This document shows positions 35,996-48,488 of a stretch of DNA of 64,000 nt, in pieces (position 1 is the stretch's first letter; each line of letters begins with the position of its first letter). Source of the DNA: Tulasnella sp. 424 (taxonomy: Eukaryota; Basidiomycota; Agaricomycetes; Cantharellales; Tulasnellaceae); NCBI GenBank assembly GCA_019633425.1, contig WSUB01000105.1, forward strand, positions 1 through 64,000. The letters are read 5' to 3'. The position numbers and the translations under genes were made by a program. Below the pieces are notes generated by a model, which worked only from the letters and a program-made list of their open reading frames with translations, ran no database searches and was not told where the DNA came from.

Positions 35996-36241
35996 TTGAC
36001 GATGGTGCTTGTCAGAAGCGTCGTGTATGTGAATATCGCAACGTCTCGAATCCATCGTTTCCAACTGCAGCGGCGGAAGCGTCCGGGTTAAGTCTTTTCA
36101 AGTCGCTCAAATGTAACGATTTTCGATTCATCGACTGTACAGAGGTGATTGCGGATGGAGGATGAGGTGCAGAAAACGCGGATATGGATGGTATGTGCAG
36201 GACTCTATAGACGGACTGCGTGGGTCGAATCCTCCAAGTCG

Positions 36242-36905
36242 TTAATATCCAACGCCCCTGAGATAGTCTCCAAGCCCTTCGACGACTTTGGTGGTTTCCG
36301 GTGCTTGGATCGGATCCTTGTAAACGGCAACGAGGATGGCCTGCTTTGTCTTTACAATGACGCAGCCATCAGACTAGAAAGGCATCAGCGTACGTCCTTA
36401 AGATGAGGGTGGCGGTGGTATGAAGATTAAACTTGAGGAGGGCGGGAGGGTATGGATGGTGAGATTAAACGTACGCTTTTCTTCCCGTAAATGTGTTCAT
36501 TTGTGGCTTGCAGCGTGAAATATTTGGTGCCGGCAAGCTTCACGCCGCTCGCCTGTATGTTGTCAAGGTTGTTCCAACATCCAACGATCGTGTTTTGCTC
36601 CTCTTGGCTCAGCTAACGTGTTGTTACACAGGCATGTAGACTCAGATGAGTGTCTTGGCTTGAGGTCCAGGATGGCAGCGTACCGTGAACCCTGCGCTTG
36701 TAGCCCAAACTCCTCCTTGAGTACCGACGATCGCTGCCTGAGTCACCTTTCCGCTACCGAGGAGGTTTGTGTCAACGTATGCTGGCGAAAGTGGTCGAAA
36801 GTGATGGCAGTCGATCGTCAAGGAGATGTGGTGGGATGGCGCGTCATTAGCGATGACTAGGTCGACTTTGTGATGGATGAGCGGGTGCTTACCTTGCCAC
36901 GACAT
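36242..36905 (-). CDS. Profilin
   Basis: Four exons give about 126 residues. Exon 1 is only 13 bases (MSWQ plus one base, ATG 36905). Exon 2 (about 36678-36788) reads AYVDTNLLGSGKVTQAAIVG, then TQGGVWATSAGFT. Exon 3 (about 36476-36614) reads LSQEEQNTIVGCWNNLDNIQ and KLAGTKYFTLQATNEHIYGK. Exon 4 reads SDGCVIVKTKQAILVAVYKD and ends VVEGLGDYLRGVGY. This is a full-length profilin with the typical MSWQAYVD start and a C-terminus of the usual fungal form. Profilin binds actin monomers and proline-rich formin segments and drives filament assembly at growing tips. It is divergent from TPI with a 291-base shared promoter. No single ORF reveals it because the first exon is tiny. Confidence 0.93.
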
Positions 36906-37196
36906 ATTAGATGGATGGAAATATGTAGAGAGATGAGGAAGAGGACGAGTACGAGGAGAAAAGTGCTGGTTATATAGGAGCAACAGGACGTATGGGAGAG
37001 GGGTCAGTCAGAGCTCAAAGGGCTGTGACCGTCGATTGCCGGGAGATTATGACATAATCACCGGGGGTGGACCCTTTCTCGCGATTTCATTTAGACGCCG
37101 TGACGTGAGACGCGTGCAAAATCCCATCCGAGGAGCTTCAAGTCATCTCCATTCCCGACTCTCAACGACCATCTTCACACCATCCTCATCCCAGCC
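36906..37196. promoter_or_regulatory. Bidirectional promoter, profilin / TPI
   Basis: 291 bases between two divergent highly expressed gene types. A TATA box for profilin reads CTATATAA on the minus strand (about 36970-36977), roughly 65 bases before its ATG. On the TPI side a pyrimidine-rich stretch (cgaccatcttcacaccatcc, about 37166) precedes the ATG, a common fungal start-site arrangement. Confidence 0.6.
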
Positions 37197-38282
<1,086 letters not shown>

Positions 38283-38590
38283 AAACGGAAGTCGGTCAGA
38301 TCACCTGCTACTTACTGTTAATCTAATAGTCGAATATAGACAACCACTTGAATAAGATAGACGTGCCTTAGGTTACATGAATTGGGGGAAGCCAAATTCG
38401 TCAGGATTTAAAGCTTTCCGAGTGCAGAGGATACAATAGCATATTGATCATGTCATAGAACATTTCAAAACGGGGGATGGAAAAAGAAAATAATAAAACA
38501 AACAAGCAAAAGAATACGAAGAAAAGAAAAGCATACTCGCACATCTCCGATAAGCAATCGAGCTTCGGAGAAAAATCGTCCGTCCACACC

Positions 38591-41341
38591 TCAAAGCACG
38601 TCGTCATCCTCGTCTAAATCAACCAGCCTCATACCAGCACCTCCCCCAGGCACACCGACAAGCCTACCAAAGTTCTTCATCCCACCCATTCCAAACACAC
38701 CGTCGTCCATACTCGGTCTCGGCCTGAAGCTCTCTCTTCGCTTGGCTGCGGCCATCCGCCCGGTGTTGTTTGACGAACTTGACGGTGTCTTTGATGCCGA
38801 AGTGACCCGGCTGAGACCACCCGACGGAACGCCCAAGCCAAGGCTCGCAGCGCCGACCATCTTGTTCCCAGTTGAATACGGGGGAGCGGGAGTCGGTAAG
38901 GGAGTGCACTTTTCCATCGTCACAGGAGCTTTCCCTTTCGACGTGCTATAATGCGACATTGCAGAAGCAGGCCGATTGCCGTTGACCGTTCCGAATGGTT
39001 GTGGTTTTACGCTGTTTTGATGGTTTGCAGAGGCTGACCTGCCATATGCGGGTGTGGCATTTGCTCCCCTGGTGTTGACTGGGGTTGGGCCAGAAGCTGC
39101 GGTCCTTGCTCTTTTCGCTGGAGGTCCCTGCGACTGCATCGGTGTAGCCGCATGCTTTCGGGAGCCTGGTGGCGGATGCTGTGCCGTTGGAGGTGGAGGT
39201 GGGTTAGACGGTGTTGTCGCTCGGGCTGGGACGGCTTTGTTTGAGGGTTTCTAGGATGATGTTTCGTGGAGTTTAGCATTGGTTCAGGAGAGATAAGCAT
39301 GTATCGAGGCCTACCTTTCGATTTTCTTTCTCCGCTTGAGCCTCGAAGCTTTCCATCAGGATATCAACTATCCTAACTCCATTGACAATGAAAGGTCGGC
39401 CACGCGACTCCTCCCAAGCAGGAAGAGATTCCAAAAGTTCCTTCTCGAGCTAAATTGGGGCAAAAACCTTGGTTAGGATCAGATATTAGCGCTAGCGATT
39501 GAGAGGTACCGACCTTCGGCTTCTCTTTCGCGACTCTCTTTCGCATCTTCTCTTCTCTGAGCAGACGACCAGGATCTCGCGGACCTTTACCAGTCAGTCG
39601 ACTCTGGTCTTGTGCTGATTCCTAAATGAACCCATGACACACATTAGTCAACCGGCATGTGCTAACAGGGAAAGGACCCGCGACGACGTACCACCAGCTT
39701 CTTCTCATCGTTCAGCACGTCAAAGTACTTATTGATGCTCGCTAGTAACGGGCCTTTGATGCGTCGCTCTTCCTTCAAACGAGAAATTTCTTCTTCGTGT
39801 CGAGCCAAAAGCTCCTCTGAAAACTCGTCTGTGCACAAAACGCAAAACTCAGCGACGGTCATCCTTTTAGGGGTGTCCCGGAAGGCTTACCATCCTGATA
39901 CGGGGCGAACTCGGCCCTCTCATCCTCGTTGAAGAGCAAATCGTCCCAAAGAGCTTCGATCTCCTTCCGAGCATTGATGATGAAGAGAGACATGCGTTCC
40001 TTCCTGAGTTCAAACATTCTGTCCAGCTCGGCTTGATACTACGAGAAAACAAGCCATCAGCTGCGGGTCACCCGGAGAAATGTAGTATACATACCGCCGC
40101 TACGACTTCCTCGGTGCTACCCCTGTTCTCGTCGATGAACGCGTCCATCTCCTCATCGCTGACCTCCAACCTCTTCCAAAGCACTTCAAGCTGATCGAAG
40201 ATGGTCTGAATCTGAGATTCCCTATGGGACTTGACTTCCGCCAACTCCTTTTGCAGGGTTTCGGCCCACTCCATCACGCCGTTCGTGGGGTCGACGCCTT
40301 CCACACCGATCGTATCGCCTTCGAGTCCTTCTGCTTCTGCTTCTTCCCATCGAGCGACGAAACGAGCGAGGATTTGGAGGTAAGTCGCAGAGTCGTCACC
40401 TTAACGTTGCAAGCCCCAGTGAGCATACAGCAGACTTGAGAATGCAAACCCAAAGCACGTACCTCCGTAGCCACCCGTCATTGGGCCCTCGGTGACGTCG
40501 GGGGTGGGTAAGGTCATCCCAAGCTCGGCGTAGAACCAGACGATGAGTTCCAAGCTCTGGCTGAGCGCCGACAACCGTTTGCCCAGCTCGACTTTGCCTC
40601 GCGCAAGCTCCTTCTCCACGCGTTGGAATCGTTCAGGCGTGACATCGACGTACGCCGGGGCGTCCGTTGGTTCAGAGACGTCCATAGTCGAAGATGACGG
40701 GTCGCATATCTGGTCGTAGGCAGGTGGGGAGTTGGCGGAGGTCGATAACGCTTCGGCAGTGAAGAAATCCATTCCGAGTGTTCGAGTGAGTCCGTTGATC
40801 CGGTTGATGACCGTGCTAAGCTGGTCAACTTTGACTTTGTAAACCTGTTTTCAGAGGGTCCTTCAGTTAATTCGGGAATTCTCGGAATTTCTGTGGGCAG
40901 GGCGGCGTACTTGATGTAGTTTATCACGCTGAAGCACAAGACGTTCATGACGTTCGGGTAAGACCTATGGACAGGAACGCCTACATCAGATACCTCGAGA
41001 TATAAGATACGCATGCGTATATGCCTCACCTCTACCTGATGAACCTCTTCCGCATCCTCCAACGAAGCCCTATTGTTCCCTCCCAACGCCCTCCTCAAGT
41101 CCTCACACTCCCTCTCCACGCTCTCGCACTTGGTAACCCAATCCTCCACCTCCTTCTTCCTCCTATCAAGCTGCCCATCCACAACTTGCTTTAGGGTCGT
41201 CTGCAGTTCCTCCAATTCCAGCCGTAGTTGCGATGCTGGTAAACCAAGTTGGGCGTGCAGTCGTGGTAAGAGCGTCGTATGTAGTGACAAGTGTTCGTGT
41301 AAAGCTGCGACCAAGGACTCAGGCGTTACGTGTGTCGCCAT
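38591..41341 (-). CDS. ASE1: Ase1/PRC1/MAP65-family microtubule bundling protein
   Basis: Cross-links antiparallel microtubules in the spindle midzone and interphase arrays. About eight exons, roughly 800 residues. ATG 41341 starts MATHVTPESLVAALHEHLS. The N-terminal half is coiled coil (LELEELQTTLKQVVDGQLDR; VYKVKVDQLSTVINRINGLT). The mid part includes LGKRLSALSQSLELIVWFYA, then the spectrin-like region (IQTIFDQLEVLWKRLEVSDE; YQAELDRMFELRKERMSLFI; EIEALWDDL) and the family signature before the C-terminus (KGPRDPGRLLREEKMRKRVA; LLESLPAWEESRGRPFIVNG). The tail is disordered with several TP and SP sites (CTPLPTPAPPYS), possible CDK targets as known for the family. An upstream in-frame start would add a 38-residue extension; MATH is preferred. 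Confidence 0.92.
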
Positions 41342-41588
41342 ATTCGCCTTTTCCTCTCTTCGTTGGTGGGCGGGGGGTATATTGGCAGTGCAGTCAAGTC
41401 GTCGGTCGGTATGTACGTAGTTGTAGTTGGTTTGAACTTGAACTTCGCGCCGCAACGGACAAACAACGGAAACGGTGGCACGTGACTACCACCCGTAGAA
41501 GAGCAAGGTGGTACAATTTACAAGGAACGTGGTACATAGAATAACATAAAAAGCACGCCGATAGAAAAGCATCCGAAAGTACCAAAAA

Positions 41589-43391
41589 CTATCTCTGCTC
41601 ATAAGGAGACATGATCGCATCCAACTCTCCAGGATCAATCTCGAACGAATTCCCATACGACGTATCAGCCGCACTGCTCGTCATCGATACGTCCCCATCT
41701 TCATCCACCCACATTGCGGTCGATGATTTCTTCTTCTCCGGTGCTGGTGCAGAGCGGGGAGGTGGCGGGGGTGGATGAGGAACGGGCGACATGGACTTTT
41801 TCATGATCGGAGGTTGGAACGGCGGGAGTCGATTACTGGTACTCCGCTTGAACCCTCCTCCCGTCTGCGAACCACCGGGCGCAGTCGGAGAGTTGGTTAT
41901 CGCAGAACGCATGCCCAACGACTTGGACTTGAACGGAACGGCTCCCTTGTGCGAGTCAGCCGCCCGCGTTGGCTCGTTGGTCTTTTGCTGGGAAGACGTA
42001 GCCGCGTAGGTCGTCATCCCAAGTCTTCGGCCCTGGGACGATGAAGGGGCACCGCCGCTAGTTTGAGAGGACGAGGGCTGCGGTGATGCGGCTTTGGCTG
42101 CCGGTGCGACTGGACGTTGCTCTTTGATGGCGGGCGGCGGCGGGGGCATCTGTTCTTCTCTTGATGACGAAGCTCGTCTAGGAATAGGTGGAGGAGGCAT
42201 ATCCTTTGCGACGAACCCTGCCGCGGATTTGTCTTCCCGTCGAGTGGGAGGGAGAGGTTCCTTAAACGTTGCGGGTCTTTGAACCTCAGCAGCCGCCGGT
42301 GAAGCTCGACTGGTCGCCCTTTCCTCAAGCTTGGCCGACGAACCACGAGACGAGAAGCTCCCCTGCGCAGTAGTCGTAGTCCGCGTCGAAGGCGGGTCCA
42401 CCGCGTTTAGACCGTCCGCAACCTGCGCCCGACCATCTCCTCCCACTTTCGTCCCCACCCCATTCGTCCGATCCACCAACCTACTCCCCTCCCTTCTCTC
42501 ATCTCTCCTTCTCGAAGAAGAAGAAGAAGGACCAGCAGCAGCCGCAGCCCTCCCCTTCGAATCCACCTTCGCCTTCACAGGCACCTCCACCTCCTCCCTC
42601 GCCGCCCTCTCCTTCACCGCCGTCCCAAACTGGCGCAACATCGCCTGCAACGAATCCACCGACGTACTACTCTTCGTCTCCTCAACCTCCCGCTCGCCTT
42701 CCTCGTCCTGCACGTCCATCCCTTCGAACGGTCGATGCATCGGAGCCACTTTCGCGCGAAGCCGCTTCGGGTCTTTCGTCCTCCTAATAGGCCCCGGGTT
42801 CGGACCAGCCGACGACGCTTCTTTACTGCTCCCTCGAGAAGTCGAAGAGCCAGCAAAGCAAGGCGGGAAGAAGTCCCATTCCGAGTTTCCGAACGAATTC
42901 GAAGCCGACGTTGTTGTTGTTGAAGGACCGGAGGACGGCGTGGACGAGGCGGAAGCGTACATCGAGGAACTTTCACTAGATGGTGTCGTCCTCGAGTGTA
43001 CTGGCGAGTCTTGCGTCTCAATGAGAATGGGGTCGTCCGGCGAGCCTCCAGGTCCAGCAGGCTTGGGCAAAGACGACCTCCTCGATGACTTGGAGCTCGT
43101 CTTTGCCGCTGAAGAACCTGTAGCAGACGTCCGTCTACTCGACGATCCCCGCTCTCGTCCCTTTGAGCCTGCAAAGTCGGGGTGTAATTTTGATCAGCTA
43201 AACGCAACAAACCAGCGATCCCATTAAAACCCACTAGACTTCTTATCTCCCAATAAAGCGCGTATATTAACCACCTGCGAGCTCTGCCACGTAACTTGAG
43301 GCTCGACGGAATCTCCAAACTCGTCGTCGTCCTGCGTTCCGAACGGCCTAAACGCAGAGCTCGTCCCAAGTCCGAAACCCTGATATTCCAT
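41589..43391 (-). CDS. Disordered protein with SUMO-interaction-like motif
   Basis: Not recognised. Two exons: exon 1 runs from ATG 43391 to 43235 (MEYQGFGLGTSSAFRPFGTQ, an acidic stretch, then VNIRALLGDKKS) and a 66-base intron (43169-43234, GTGGGT..GCAG) joins it in phase 1 to the long exon. The second exon begins SKGRERGSSSRR and has DDPILIETQDS, a hydrophobic core flanked by acidic residues like a SUMO-interacting motif. The rest is Ser/Pro/Ala-rich with polyproline runs (HPPPPPPRSAPAPEKKKSS) that could bind profilin, SH3 or WW domains, and ends MSPYEQR. No folded domain is visible. It sits between ASE1 and CDC42 on the same strand. Length about 580 residues. Confidence 0.7.
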
Positions 43392-44023
43392 TGGTTTACG
43401 CTTCTCCCAACGACTGCCAGTAGGTTTTCGACGATGCTAAGAGTGCCCAAGAGGAGGAAGAGAGATAAGCGTAGAGCGTGGGTTCCTGCTGTCGGTTGAT
43501 GAGGGAGAGAGATGAAGAGTGAAGTTGTGATTTGAACCGTTCGAAGACGCGAGTTGTTCCTCAGCCTTCGCGGCACGTGCGGAGGTCCTTTCACCAACCG
43601 CTGTCTCAACGAAACCCTTTCACCAGAACCCAAGCCCATTTGCATTGAATGAATGTCTTTCATGCTGAGGCTGGGGACGGGATGACTGTCGACGACAATG
43701 ATAGCGCCCATTGTGTGTGAGATAAATCCCCCCGCTCTTGTCATCTGTATACTGGTAAGAGTCTGTGAAATACAACCCAAGAAACACTCGAGAGCAAGAC
43801 AAGAGAGAGAGCAGAAGTAGGAGGGGAAGAAAAAATAAGAGGGCAAATGACAAACGGGTATGTGTGGCTGCAAAAGGGGAAGCGGGAGGACTCCGGACCC
43901 GTCGTAGATAGAGATTTCGTTGGAGGACAAAAAATGAGGCGTAGGTTGTGTCATCATCGTTAGCGTCGGGATCAATGAAAGTCTAGGTTACAGTGGACCA
44001 AATTCGCATGAAGATGTCTGCGT
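43392..44023. other. Spacer between the SIM protein and CDC42
   Basis: 632 bases with no separate gene. It must hold the 3' end of CDC42 and the promoter and 5' UTR of the SIM-like gene. A minus ORF crosses it (to 43975) but it overlaps the real gene out of frame. Confidence 0.5.
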
Positions 44024-45046
<1,023 letters not shown>

Positions 45047-46018
45047 GATTGGTGTATAAAAGAGAAATTAGAGATCGAGACGCTTTAAAGGGGGGGAGAG
45101 AAGAAAGAAAAAGGGGCGTTGAAAGTTGTTCGAGATGTTGTTGGAGACCAGACTGAGAGCGCAGAAGAAGTGTGGTGGGTAGTTCGATTTCTGATTCCCA
45201 AACGTAACTCCGACGCTTAACGCCTTAGACATTGCCACAAACAAACACACCTCCTTCCCCCCGAAATCGCCACGCGGCTCTCGTGCACTCTCCCACAAAA
45301 TAATATTAATATTCCCAGCAAAATATTTCCTTGTAACTAAAATAAACACCCCGAATATTCCAGAGACTTGGGTACTTGACGGCGTTGGATGGCCGGGTTG
45401 ATCCCATGGGACCGATGCACCATTTTGGGGCAATTCGGAACTTGGCTTCTCTGACAAATGGCAATATGGGCGCTCACAAAAGCTAACCACTACCCGGTAT
45501 GCCGCTCTCGCTTCGTTGTGTGCAAGTGCTACACGCGCTGTTCCATCACCGCCTCTCTACAAGGAGCGAGAAGATATCCGGTCACCCGGGCATCTCTTTC
45601 ATCCATACATATCTTCTCCATCTCCAGCCAGTCTTGTGGTACAAAGGGCCGCTTAAATTTACATCTAGGACAAGTGAACTCATGGACAGATCGCTCTGTC
45701 CCTCGTCGCGGATGCTCTGCACCTCCTGTAGTTCCACCTACGGCCTGTTAACGACCCCCAAATCTCAAACGGGACTTCCATGCAGGATACACGTCAATTA
45801 GGTAAAAAGGGTCCAATTACAGAGACAGGAAAACCAAACACAGTGATGATTGGGAAACACGAGAAAGATGAGTCCGAGGTGGAGCACTAGCGACAACGAC
45901 TCGCATGCACACATCGACCTGGAAAACCTTGCACGATACGGCGGGGACGGGTGACAGGAAAGTTTTGCATCTTTCTGCGGCGGCGGAGGTCTCCCTCGCC
46001 AAGTGACTATCGATTCGG
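45047..46018. other. Long spacer between CDC42 and MO25
   Basis: 972 bases with no gene I can support. ORFs on both strands are short and overlap in incompatible frames. It presumably contains a long CDC42 5' region and the MO25 3' UTR. Confidence 0.5.
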
Positions 46019-47695
46019 TCATAGTTGCTGTATCTGGGCAACAAGGAATTGTTTCTCGTCCTAACAGAGAATGAGATCAGAAGGCGCTAATCGCGAAATT
46101 GATAGGGTCCGTACCGTGAATTGTTCATCTGCAAAGAACAAAACAACCGAATGTGAGCAAAACGTCGTCACAGAACAAAGGAGGGGGCGGTATACACTTA
46201 CCTTCCTTGTCATTGTGGAAGTCTTTCAAGAATACAAGCAGCTTATCTTTATTTCTTCGCAAGATGTTCTCAATCTGTGGCGGCTTCTTTGGATTCGCGA
46301 CAAAGACCTAGGGTTCCACGCAGAACGGGTCGGTAAAAAGCACCGCTACGACGAACACGATAACCCACCTTGAAAACGTGGAACGCCTCGAACTGAATGT
46401 TCCGACTCTTGTCGCGGAGGAGGTTCATTATCAGCTTCAGGTTGGCTTCGTTCGCGATGTAACGGGTCATGACGTTGAAGTTTGCTCTGTCGAGAAGGAT
46501 TTCTCCTAGGAGCTTCAGGGATTGTCGCTTTGTGACGTAGTTGGTAGATAGTATGAGCGTTGTGTATGTTGCGAAGAACTACGTGCGCGGGGGGTAAGCC
46601 ACTGATCACAAAAAGGGGTAACGATGTGCAAGAACATACGCGGTCGTAGTTGTTGTCCAAGTAGACGGCGACCATCGGCTTATGTCTCGTAAGCGTCTCT
46701 TTGAAGTTGGTGAACGCGTCGCACGAGATGCCGAAGGTCGTATCTTCGATGTACTGGGGGAAGTTGTAGAACTGGTCCGAGTACAACAGAACCTTGGCCA
46801 ATGGTTCATGCCGTAGCATATCTCGGAGAATCATGCCCGTATTGAGCGCTACATCCTCATTCTCGTAGCTAGGAGAGAAAGAAGAACGAGAGGTATAATC
46901 AGTCGCCGCGACCGAACTTTCCACCGAAGTTTCCTTTCTCTCACCCTTTCAGCGTCGCGAACAATATCTGCGGTTTACCACAAAGGTACTCCACGGTCGG
47001 CCATCTCGAGCCGATCTGCCGCCGCAACAGGTTCGAGAATATCTGCGACACGTCCTTCCTCGCTTCGAAATCAAACTTGGATATGTTGGTGACGAGGTGA
47101 AGTAAGAGGTCCGTTTGGTACGTTTCTTGTGATAGCTGAGCGACGAGTTCAGGTAAGGGGTCCGAGCCTGAAGATGACGTAGACCACCACCACGAAGAGA
47201 GAGCATTTTGAAAAGATAACGTTTGCCAGGAGGTTTTGAGGCGTGTGTAGTGGAGGTGTAATAGGAGGGGAGATGTGTCATTAATTCAAACGGTGCTCAG
47301 GGGTAGCGGCGGCGGTCCCGCCGTTCGACTGCAGACCGACGCCTCAAGCAGCGGGGAGACTAGAGAGATGTAACGTACCAGCTTCGCCGTATAGCATGGA
47401 CTTGATGTACCCAAGGTTCTTAGAGACCTCCTCGCTAGCCTAGCATGAAAGTGTAATATGTCAGGGCACGTGGCTTACTTGTTGGGGAACACACCGAAAC
47501 CCAAGCCTAGTTCACGTCCCCGACAAGAGGGGGTGCACACAGGCAGGAGTGAGGCATGGCGAGCGCGCGCGACAACACACTGACCTTCCTCCGCATATCT
47601 CCTCCCGGTGGACCCGAATCTAACTTCCCGATAGAGTCCCGTAAGCTCTTGACGACATCTGGTGGTGTGCGCTGTTTGGTCTTGAAGAAGTTCAT
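46019..47695 (-). CDS. Mo25/Hym1 family scaffold protein
   Basis: Armadillo-like scaffold that activates GCK-family kinases; in fungi Hym1 acts in the RAM polarity and cell-separation pathway. About eight exons, near 330 residues. Starts [20 protein letters not shown] (ATG 47695). Then [40 protein letters not shown] and [80 protein letters not shown] and [52 protein letters not shown] 14-base micro-exon (46115-46128, DEQFT) follows, and the last exon ends [13 protein letters not shown]. All hallmark Mo25 segments are present. Confidence 0.94.
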
Positions 47696-48488
47696 TGATG
47701 GAAAAGAGACGCGTTTGCAGTCGTTTTATTGTACACGTTGGTTTTTGTGCGCGTTTTTATATATCAAGAAGAGGAGCGTTATGGTGAGCTGGTGCCCAAG
47801 GAGACGGTCCAGAGACGAATCGCGAAGGGGCGGTCGTTGCTTCGCCTCTCCAGCCTGACATCGTTTCGACGTGTGAAATCCGTTACCGCTTCTGGTTCGC
47901 CCAGGCCGACCGGCAGCGGTACCGGCGGTTATTCCTCCAAGATCATAAACCTACCCGTTTAGTCCTCCTACTTACTGAGAGGGATACTCGGGTATTGGAG
48001 ATTTAGGTCGCCACCGTTTCGAGGCGTCTTCCGCAACTCCTGGACGTCGACTTCCCGGGCCCGCTCGTGTTCGCAACAAGTCTAACTACAACGAGTGGGT
48101 ATATGAGACTGGTTTAGGGTTAATCCATTGCCTAAAAGCCACGAAATTTACCGGCTTCATCACATCGTTTGAATGGAGTAAGTGTTGAGTGGATGTAAAT
48201 GCGGTCCTCAACGTGAAGATCGGGATGTACCGAGCACTGAAATTTTCACCAAGCTAAAAAGGTCATCGGCACGCGCACGAATCGAGCATTGTAAAAAGTT
48301 GAAAGAGGAAATGGGAGGGCCGCCTCGGATTGGACAGGGTCGAACCTTGGGAAAGGGACGGGATGACCACAGCAACCTCCAGCTGCTACCATACCATCCC
48401 AGTTCGTCCAGTCAGTTCCACCCACCCCATCCTCCAACAAGTCGAATTCGTATCTCAAGAGTGTTTATTCGTACAGTCAGTATATAGA
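47696..48488. other. Divergent interval MO25 / FB3
   Basis: No gene supported. The part near 47830-47870 resembles 60470-60490, and the part near 48180-48360 resembles the intervals before FB6 and FB7, so upstream DNA travelled with the F-box duplications. Confidence 0.5.
48335..48353 (+). promoter_or_regulatory. Shared 19-bp element upstream of FB3
   Basis: CAGGGTCGAACCTTGGGAA lies 154 bases before the FB3 ATG and recurs before FB5 (54804, one mismatch), FB6 (57680) and FB7 (60667). It stays near-identical while surrounding sequence differs. Its reverse complement resembles a tRNA B-box, but no tRNA fold is seen. Candidate regulatory site. Confidence 0.4.

Noticed and set aside
41775..43227. 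Long plus ORFs (for example 42331-43227, 298 residues) opposite the SIM-like protein
   Set aside because: They are antisense to a strongly biased Ser/Pro/Ala-rich coding exon, which commonly leaves the opposite frames open. The minus-strand reading has splice support.
42614..43975. Minus ORF of 453 residues covering the start of the SIM-like gene
   Set aside because: It runs through the proposed intron in another frame and is rich in Arg/Leu, as expected for an out-of-frame reading of the same exon.
48310..48360. Possible tRNA or SINE because of a B-box-like sequence in the shared 19-bp element
   Set aside because: No A-box at the right distance and no cloverleaf; kept only as a promoter element.
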